NCBI GenBank assembly: GCA_910588965.1
Contig: CAJUSO010000076.1
Coordinates: 1 to 12,441, forward strand
Direction of reading: 5' to 3'
DNA length: 12,441 bases
From: an uncultured Lachnospiraceae bacterium
Lineage (GTDB): Bacteria; Bacillota; Clostridia; Lachnospirales; Lachnospiraceae
A model generated the notes under the pieces. That model was given only the letters and a program-made list of their open reading frames with translations. It did no database searches and was not told the DNA's origin. Numbering within the stretch: the stretch's first letter is position 1; every line of letters starts with the position of its first letter. The position numbers were made by a program, and so were the translations under genes. Of this stretch, positions 8,359 to 12,441 are shown in pieces.

Positions 8359-8383
8359 ATGCCGCAAATCCGTTTGCCGGCAT
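8359..8383 (-). promoter_or_regulatory. Leader hairpin 2 of flagellin, GGA in loop (putative CsrA site)
   Basis: In the flagellin mRNA, arm ATGCC(G)GCAAA pairs with TTTGCGGCAT: 10 bp with one bulged G, closed by the four-base loop CGGA. GGA displayed in a hairpin loop is the core of the CsrA recognition element. It lies about 62 bases before the flagellin start. The pairing is seen directly; binding is inferred. Confidence 0.55.
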
Positions 8384-8398
8384 ATTTCCTGCTTCCCA

Positions 8399-8416
8399 CA
8401 CGGCAGTCCTGCCGTG
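8399..8416 (-). promoter_or_regulatory. Leader hairpin 1 of flagellin, GGA in loop (putative CsrA site)
   Basis: Perfect arms CACGGCA and TGCCGTG close the four-base loop GGAC on the mRNA strand. It lies about 100 bases upstream of the flagellin start. Together with hairpin 2 and the GGA bases of the ribosome site (AAGGAGGATAAGG, about 8300-8312), it could let a CsrA dimer bridge the leader and the ribosome site, as described for hag in Bacillus subtilis. Confidence 0.55.
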
Positions 8417-8562
8417 CAGATGAATTAGGTCCGATAAACCGCCTACCTTCCCAAGCAGATTATCTTATATAATAAGCAGGCGCCCTAGGTTACCCCTGCA
8501 TTATTACCTCAACGCTCCCCTCCCCCTAAATCCCTGCGCATTCCCTTTGCTCTGCTGCCCTT

Positions 8563-8880
8563 TTACGCTCCCCCATACCTCTGCAGCGGATCCTTGTGCG
8601 CCGCCTCTTCCCTTCTGGCCTTCTTCCTTTCCTCCATGAGGATTGCCCTGATCTTTTCCTGGGCTTCCGGCGATAGCTTCCGGTCCCTGTGGTGCCTCAC
8701 TTCATTCCCGGGGCCTGCCGCCATCCCATATTTCTCCAGGGCCGTGCTCCGTACAATGTTCATGGACTTCGGCGCCTCCACCAGGACATGCATGTTGTTT
8801 GCGCTCCCCCCGGTAAACACCACTTTGATGTCGTCCCCCACCAGCAGGTACTCGCCTGCCTTTACCGTTAATTTCAGCAT
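8563..8880 (-). CDS. csrA: CsrA-family RNA-binding translational regulator with long C-terminal tail
   Basis: A 105-residue protein. Residues 1-50 match CsrA: MLKLTVKAGEYLLVGDDIKV, then VLVEAPKSMNIVRS. The GDDIKV strand, the APK turn (36-38) and Arg44, a key RNA contact, are all in their usual places. Position 6, normally Arg and also an RNA contact, is Val. CsrA proteins are usually 60-75 residues; here residues 51-105 add a charged tail predicted as a helix (SPEAQEKIRAILMEERKKAR). CsrA dimers bind GGA in hairpin loops and block ribosome access; in Bacillus it controls flagellin and is antagonised by FliW. The start at 8880 is chosen because AAGGAGG lies 5 bases upstream and it begins the conserved domain; a longer frame to 9024 has no support. 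It lies upstream of flagellin in the same direction with no terminator between, so co-transcription is possible. No fliW is in the window. Confidence 0.85.
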   Translation of the reverse strand: MLKLTVKAGEYLLVGDDIKVVFTGGSANNMHVLVEAPKSMNIVRSTALEKYGMAAGPGNEVRHHRDRKLSPEAQEKIRAILMEERKKARREEAAHKDPLQRYGGA

Positions 8881-8923
8881 AGCAACCTCCTTGTTCCCAA
8901 CTCCATCTCCAAATGAATGCCCA

Positions 8924-8954
8924 AATGCAACATTATGCGCTAAAATGTTGTATG
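8924..8954. repeat. Palindromic repeat, left copy (inverted relative to the right copy)
   Basis: Imperfect palindrome built on ATGCAACATTATGCGC and TAAAATGTTG in the csrA-recombinase divergent spacer. Compared with the reverse complement of the palindrome at 9870-9900 it matches at 27 of 31 positions, counted by eye. Because the central bases are asymmetric, the two copies are in opposite orientation and bracket the recombinase gene. It may be a recombination site or a common dispersed palindrome. Confidence 0.6.
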
Positions 8955-8984
8955 ACCGGCCCGGCATTCTGCACAAAACCGGTC

Positions 8985-9003
8985 CCCAGGTTTGGAACCT
9001 GGG
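8985..9003. promoter_or_regulatory. Inverted repeat in the csrA-recombinase intergenic region
   Basis: Perfect 8-bp arms CCCAGGTT and AACCTGGG around TGG. A second pair, GACCGG (8954-8959) and CCGGTC (8979-8984), lies just to its left. In a divergent promoter region such sites can be operators, or core-type sites for the adjacent recombinase. No T-run follows on either strand. Confidence 0.4.
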
Positions 9004-9048
9004 CAGCTGTAACCCTACAGACAACTGATAAAAACAGGAGGTTTAACC

Positions 9049-9627
9049 ATGTGTGTATCCCAGCCAATCCGCAAAACAGAAGACATTGCGGCCCTAAAAA
9101 ACTATTTCCTTAACACCAAGCCCAACATGCGTAACTATGCCATTGTCTGCCTTGGCATCAACTCCGCCCTCCGTATCGGGGACCTGCTGTCCCTGACCTG
9201 GGGGGATGTCTATGATTTTGAAAAAGGGGTTTTCTTAAGGCACATCGCCATTGTGGAGAAAAAGACGGGGAAGCAGACGCTGAATGCCCTGAACAAGAAT
9301 GCCACAGAGGCCTTGCATTTATATAAAGATACCCTTTCCGGCTTAAAGGGCAGTGACTTCCTTTTCCCTGGAAGGGGCGCAGCATCCCCCTTAAGCCGCC
9401 AGCAGGCCTTCCGTATCCTGAAAGACGCAGGCCGTGTGCTGAAATTTGAAGCGGAAATCAGCTGCCACAGCCTGCGCAAGACCTTTGGCTACCATGCATG
9501 GAAAGCGGGCGTCCCGCCCATTATTTTAATGAATATCTTTAACCACTCATCTTTCCGTATTACAAAACGGTATCTGGGGATTGAACAGGATGATAAGGAC
9601 CAGGTGTTCCTGGATGTGAACCTGTAA
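9049..9627 (+). CDS. Short tyrosine recombinase (site-specific integrase family)
   Basis: A 192-residue protein, essentially a catalytic domain only, similar in size to FimB/FimE invertases and lacking the usual N-terminal arm- and core-binding domains. The catalytic set appears complete: Arg42 (ALRIGDLLSL), Lys72 (EKKTGK), His140 and Arg143 (SCHSLRKTFG), His166 (FNHSSF) and the nucleophile Tyr175 (TKRYLGI). It would cut and rejoin DNA through a 3'-phosphotyrosine bond. CAGGAGG lies 7 bases before the start. It is divergent from csrA and bracketed by inverted copies of a palindrome (8924-8954 and 9865-9905). No phage, conjugation or cargo genes accompany it, so it may act as a resident DNA-inversion enzyme or be a leftover from a lost element. 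The family call is secure; target sites are unknown. Confidence 0.92.
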   Translation: MCVSQPIRKTEDIAALKNYFLNTKPNMRNYAIVCLGINSALRIGDLLSLTWGDVYDFEKGVFLRHIAIVEKKTGKQTLNALNKNATEALHLYKDTLSGLKGSDFLFPGRGAASPLSRQQAFRILKDAGRVLKFEAEISCHSLRKTFGYHAWKAGVPPIILMNIFNHSSFRITKRYLGIEQDDKDQVFLDVNL

Positions 9628-9790
9628 GCTAAAAGCCAGACGCCCCTTGGGGCTACGGGGCATGGCCTAGCCTGCCCTTCCCGCCTCAAGGGGATTCATT
9701 TGGCGCCCAAAGGGCGCTTACCACTGCGGCATCCGCCAAATATCCGCACTAACGCGGCTGCCTGCCCTATTGCCCGGGGGAATAAGAAGC
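9628..9790. other. GC-rich stretch dense in inverted repeats after the recombinase
   Basis: No gene is seen here. Inverted repeats follow one another: GCCCCTTGGGGC (about 9642-9653), CCCCTTG at the left against CAAGGGG near 9687-9693, GCGCCC/GGGCGC (9703-9717), ATTTGGCG (9698-9705) against CGCCAAAT (9734-9741), GCGG/CCGC (9726-9736) and CCGC/GCGG (about 9744-9757). It may be a structured RNA or 3' end of the recombinase mRNA, or a recombination/attachment site. There is no clean U-tract that would make it a standard terminator. Confidence 0.45.
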
Positions 9791-9864
9791 AACGAAAAAA
9801 GATTTTCAAGAAATTTTATTTTGCCTGTTAAGTATTTTTTGAACGGTACGATATATAAACTGTA

Positions 9865-9905
9865 AAAAGGATGCAACATTTTAGCGCAAAATGTTGCATC
9901 CTTTT
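9865..9905. repeat. Perfect palindrome, right copy
   Basis: Perfect 18-bp arms AAAAGGATGCAACATTTT (9865-9882) and AAAATGTTGCATCCTTTT (9888-9905) around AGCGC. It shares its core with the palindrome at 8924-8954, in opposite orientation. The A- and T-ending arms would also let it act as a bidirectional terminator about 240 bases after the recombinase. The palindrome is certain; its role is not. Confidence 0.85.
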
Positions 9906-10116
9906 ATACATATCTACATTTTCACCAATTTCTAAACCATCTATACACAACCCCAATTGTAAGATAAGCAGAAAATTTACCCGCAGTTGCACCTCATACC
10001 CAGCACATCCTACAGTACCAGAAATTGCTGCCATTACAGATATCTTTAGAGCCTTTTGTTCCGTCCCCACAACATGCCCTGACAATTCCATAGGCTTTAT
10101 ACCTTTCATGTGCTAT
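9906..10116. other. Stretch without a supported gene
   Basis: A minus-strand reading frame (10109 down to 9828) gives a protein-like sequence (starting MKGIKPMELSGHVVGTEQ), but it has no ribosome site and its end runs through the palindrome. It could be a remnant of a lost gene. No RNA gene or promoter is convincing here. Confidence 0.3.
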
Positions 10117-10356
10117 AATTTAGAAAAGCCGGAATCTGTCCTTTTGAAAATGGAGATGATGGAATCTGTATTTCCTAAAATGGACAGGCTGGAATCCATT
10201 CTCCCGAAAATGGAGATGCTAGAATCTGTATTTCCTGAAGTGGACAGGCTGGAATCCATTCTCCCAAAAATGGAGATGCTGGAATCTGTTCTTCCCAAAG
10301 TGGACAGGCTGGAATCCGTACTTCTGAAAGCGGACAGGCTGGAATCCGTTTTTTCC
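10117..10356 (+). repeat. Eight 30-bp tandem repeats encoding a coiled coil
   Basis: Units of 30 bp begin at 10117 and then at 10147, 10177 and so on. Each encodes a 10-residue unit of the form K-M/V-D/E-R/M-L-E-S-V/I-L/F-P. From 10147 to 10296 two unit types alternate (KMEMLES and KMDRLES kinds), giving a 60-bp higher-order period; the last units are all of the DRLES kind. Such units form long helices or coiled coils. The repeats share one open frame, unlike the downstream part of the gene. Confidence 0.85.
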
Positions 10357-10675
10357 GAAAGCAGAAAAGTTAGAAACGGCTCTCCCTAAAGTTGGGAAAA
10401 TAGATTCTTTAGAGTAAAGCATACAGGATATGCAAAGCAATATCCAGAACATAAAAAACGATATCCGTCCGTTAAACCAGCGGGCGGCAGGGCTGCCATT
10501 ACATATGGAATATGTCACTGACCGAAACATCCAGCTCATTGCTGAGAATTTCATAGAACTGACGGACAAATGAAACAAAGCTATTCCTGCTGCCGATAAG
10601 AGCCTGGCCTATAAAGTAAAGGTAATTTATCTGGTAGAAGAGGTGAAGAAACTAAAAAAGACGCCACTGGACTGA
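10117..10675 (+). pseudogene. Decayed coiled-coil repeat protein gene, copy 1
   Basis: After the repeats a frameshift near 10360-10370 moves the reading to LETALPKVGKIDSLE, which continues the repeat pattern. That frame then has TAA at 10415 and TGA at 10571, but on both sides keeps a protein-like sequence: IQDMQSNIQNIKNDI, then YVTDRNIQLIAENFIELTDK, then LAYKVKVIYLVEEVKKLKK. This layout (repeats of an MDxLE type followed by NIxxIAENxxxLxxK and a final helix) is seen in clostridial proteins of unknown function. At least one frameshift and two stops show it is broken. No ribosome site or start was found before 10117; the intact gene may have lost its 5' end. Confidence 0.7.
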
Positions 10676-10995
10676 AACCTTAGACGGCATAGGAAAAATC
10701 AACCGTCTGGAATCAGATTTAACAGAAATCAAAAGCGGCCTGCAAGACATGAAAAACAGTGTGGATTGCCTAAGCTGGCAGGCAGCAGATATCCATATCT
10801 TACCTGGAACATGCCACTGGCCCAAACATCCAACTCATTGCAGAAGGCTTTTGCAACCTTGCAGAAAGAATCAAGCCTACCCTCTCTGTGGCAGACAATC
10901 ATTTAGCCTATGAATGAAAATTAAATTACCTGATGGATGATGTCAGGCAGCTGAAAAAAGACATTTCCGGTGAGAGTGTCAGATTATGTGTGTAA
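10674..10995 (+). pseudogene. Decayed coiled-coil repeat protein gene, copy 2
   Basis: A second, diverged copy follows directly. It reads ETLDGIGKINRLESDLTEIK and LQDMKNSVDCLSWQAADIHI, then shifts by one base near 10800 to YLEHATGPNIQLIAEGFCNL and LSVADNHLAYE, stops (TGA, 10915) and continues as KLNYLMDDVRQLKKDI. It lines up with copy 1 at NIQLIAE, at ADxxLAY and at the final Leu/Lys helix. It lacks the 30-bp array, so it is truncated at its 5' end, by tandem duplication followed by decay or by deletion between two genes. Confidence 0.65.
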
Positions 10996-11204
10996 GTCCT
11001 CTGGACTGCCAGAATGAATGATATCAAAATGCCAAAAGCCCGTAAAAGCTAAAACTCTTGCCTTGGCTGGCTTCCGGCATTTTGAGCAAGTTAATCAAGC
11101 AGTCCAAAGGAAATTTTCAAACAACCTATTTACACAGATTTTATGACACAGCCTGAAAACCGAGAACTTAAAGTTCCAGAATACTGCTCCCCCATACCAA
11201 CAAA
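10996..11204. other. Intergenic stretch, no supported gene
   Basis: It holds a short hairpin AGTCC/GGACT near 10995-11007 and a 9-bp inverted repeat CAAAATGCC (11025-11033) and GGCATTTTG (11076-11084) separated by 42 bases. Either may be terminator-like debris of the pseudogene pair. Reading frames here show no family features. Confidence 0.35.
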
Positions 11205-11227
11205 GGCAGGAGCCCGTTGCCCCTGCC
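11205..11227 (-). terminator. Terminator of the HD-domain gene
   Basis: On the minus strand the arms GGCAGG and CCTGCC, extended inside by GC/GC past one mismatch, form a hairpin followed by TTTGTTGG. It lies about 130 bases after the HD gene stop, so it is a likely but distant terminator. The U-tract is short. Confidence 0.55.
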
Positions 11228-11356
11228 TCTGTATGCGTTTTTCTTATATGCCCCACCGCTTTGCCCCTGCTAAAATGGACGGCCGGATGCCATGCCTTCT
11301 GCTGCTGGCGGTATATGTAACCTCCCTATCCCCCTTGTGCCAGCCTATTCCCTGGC

Positions 11357-12001
11357 TTAGATATCAAAATACGGGCTTCCAATCATCAGGTCATCTTCCA
11401 AGAGTTCTGCAAACCTGGCAACAATCCGTTTTTTCTCCTCCCAGTAAGCCTTTGCTTTGTCTGTTACCATAGGGTTGGGCTCCTCTTTGTTGGAATTATC
11501 CATAATATGGTAATATGCTTTGGCATAGCTGTCGGCATGTACATTCCCCATAGCCATACAGTCCCATACTACCCCCATGGCGCCTTCCTCGTCCAGCAGG
11601 TCGGCTTCCAAGAGCAGCACAAGCTCCATATCAATGCCTTGGGTTTTCAATAACTGCTTGTTGGAATGGGCATAAATCAGATGCTCCACCTTGTCCCGTA
11701 ACAAAGGATCCATCTTGTGCCCGACTGCATACTCATGGAATATTTTCCCGCTGCGTATGGCATGGTGGGCATTGTCCTGGCTTTCGTACCCTACATCATG
11801 GAAAATCGCCGCCAGGTATAAGGCCTCATGGTCTATCCCTTCCATCCCTTCCGCCAGCCGGAAGCACCAATGCAGCACCCGGATGGAATGCTGGAAGCGG
11901 GAACGGAATGGGTGCAGGGAATTGGGGGAGGCCATCCCATGGTTCTGGGTAAGGTATTCTTTTACATACTTCAGACATGCCATATACTTATCATCCATCA
12001 T
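11357..12001 (-). CDS. HD-domain phosphohydrolase (predicted)
   Basis: A 214-residue soluble protein. The metal-binding HD pattern is visible: His38 (RFQHSIRV), His68-Asp69 (AAIFHDVGY) and Asp134 or Asp137 (LLEADLLDEEGAMG). The last motif resembles the LxxADxLDxxGA of YpgQ/YedJ-type HD proteins, which hydrolyse phosphate bonds of nucleotides. The substrate here is unknown, and a housekeeping or nucleotide-clearing role is inferred only from family. The start at 12001 is chosen because GAGGAG lies 6 bases upstream; a longer frame to 12043 lacks one. A TTAAGA-N18-TAGAAT match (12105 down to 12076) is a weak candidate promoter. The gene stands alone, between its own terminator and one from the right. 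Confidence 0.8.
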   Translation of the reverse strand: MMDDKYMACLKYVKEYLTQNHGMASPNSLHPFRSRFQHSIRVLHWCFRLAEGMEGIDHEALYLAAIFHDVGYESQDNAHHAIRSGKIFHEYAVGHKMDPLLRDKVEHLIYAHSNKQLLKTQGIDMELVLLLEADLLDEEGAMGVVWDCMAMGNVHADSYAKAYYHIMDNSNKEEPNPMVTDKAKAYWEEKKRIVARFAELLEDDLMIGSPYFDI

Positions 12002-12152
12002 GCCAATCTCCTCTCGATTTTGATAACTGCATATTGTTTCCAACCAATCTTTTTTCTACCTCATATTGCCTAATGATTCTAGATATCCCATACATTATCT
12101 CTTAACTATGATAAGGGTATCCTTGCTTTATTTCCATTGTTCTCCTTAGAAA

Positions 12153-12181
12153 AAATCCCCATCAAAAAATGATAGGGATTT
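12153..12181 (-). terminator. Terminator for a minus-strand gene right of the window
   Basis: Arms AAATCCCCATCA (12153-12164) and TGATAGGGATTT (12170-12181) pair except for one C-A mismatch around AAAAA. On the minus strand the stem is followed by a T-run (GGGGATTTTT), so it should end a transcript entering from the right; no T-run follows on the plus strand. Confidence 0.6.
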
Positions 12182-12198
12182 ATGGATAGGCTATACTA

Positions 12199-12335
12199 CT
12201 TCTATCCCACCTGTATAGCAAGTGGCAAGCTTTACATACCGAATCATTTTTACCCCACACCATCGGCAAGTGGCAAAATTACCTGCTATGTTCCTTCTAC
12301 CCCGTCGCATAGCCAACGGCAAGCATTTACCTTTA
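12199..12335. repeat. Three imperfect 47-48-bp tandem repeats with internal inverted arms
   Basis: Copies begin near 12199, 12247 and 12295. Each has TTCTA/TTTTA, CCCAC or CCCGT, a middle close to GCATAGC, then GTGGCAA or ACGGCAA and TTTAC/ATTAC. CCAC and GTGG (CCGT and ACGG in copy 3) can pair, and their paired change between copies suggests the pairing is kept. Copy 1 matches the hairpin at bases 5-30. The rest of 12002-12441 shows no supported gene. Confidence 0.6.
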
Positions 12336-12441
12336 TCCATAGTATAGCAGAACTGCAAGAAATTGCAATAACTTTTTATTTATTTATCAGAATAAACGCA
12401 TGAACGGATACTCTCTAATTGCCATCCAATTATTTGGTGAG

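Noticed and set aside
8417..8480. SigD/sigma-28 promoter for flagellin
   Set aside because: The best match (TAAT, 16 bases, GCGGTTTAT on the minus strand) departs too far from TAAA-N15-GCCGATAT to be listed as a feature.
8594..9028. Plus-strand open frame of 144 codons opposite csrA
   Set aside because: It is antisense to the clear CsrA domain, and no ribosome site or family match is seen.
9828..10109. Minus-strand 93-codon frame starting MKGIKPMELSG
   Set aside because: The composition is protein-like, but there is no ribosome site and the C-terminus is read from the palindrome. Kept only as a possible remnant.
11143..11472. Plus-strand 109-codon frame
   Set aside because: It overlaps the end of the HD gene and its terminator, is Pro/Cys-rich without family features, and lacks a ribosome site.
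12199..12335. CRISPR array
   Set aside because: Only three degenerate units, repeats as variable as the intervals, no uniform spacers and no cas genes.

Overview
The window looks like a chromosomal segment from a motile, anaerobic Firmicute of the Lachnospiraceae or a close clostridial relative. The reasons are the strong AGGAGG-type ribosome sites, a long fused 2-hydroxyacyl-CoA dehydratase-type activase typical of strict anaerobes, a clostridial flagellin and CsrA pair, a short clostridial tyrosine recombinase, and a LysM protein. The assignment is inferred from gene families, not from a marker gene.

Layout. Bases 1-98 hold a small hairpin repeat and a terminator. Bases 99-602 (-) encode a LysM protein with a 23-residue tandem repeat. 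A good SigA-type promoter (808-836) and a leader hairpin (911-931) precede a 1418-residue activase fusion (946-5202, +) with two HgdC-like ATPase domains and a DUF2229-type C-terminal part. A membrane-anchored DUF4097-type beta-repeat protein (5310-6365, +) follows, then a remnant of a sensor kinase ATP-binding domain, then a convergent terminator (6580-6618). On the minus strand, csrA (8563-8880) lies upstream of flagellin (6672-8297). The flagellin leader contains two hairpins that each show GGA in a four-base loop, the form CsrA recognises. Divergent from csrA is a 192-residue tyrosine recombinase (9049-9627), flanked by two related palindromes in inverted orientation and followed by a GC-rich, hairpin-dense stretch.

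Bases 9906-11356 contain no intact gene. They hold two decayed tandem copies (10117-10675 and 10674-10995) of a coiled-coil protein family built on 30-bp repeats. An HD-domain hydrolase (11357-12001, -) follows, with terminators on either side, and the right edge carries three 47-48-bp hairpin repeats resembling the one at base 1.

The clearest functional unit is flagellin plus csrA: translational control of flagellin by CsrA is well known in Bacillus, and both parts appear here side by side, with an unusual CsrA (Val at position 6 and a long charged tail). No single wholly new system can be demonstrated. The recombinase with inverted palindromes next to csrA, and the fused activase, are the most worthwhile unknowns.
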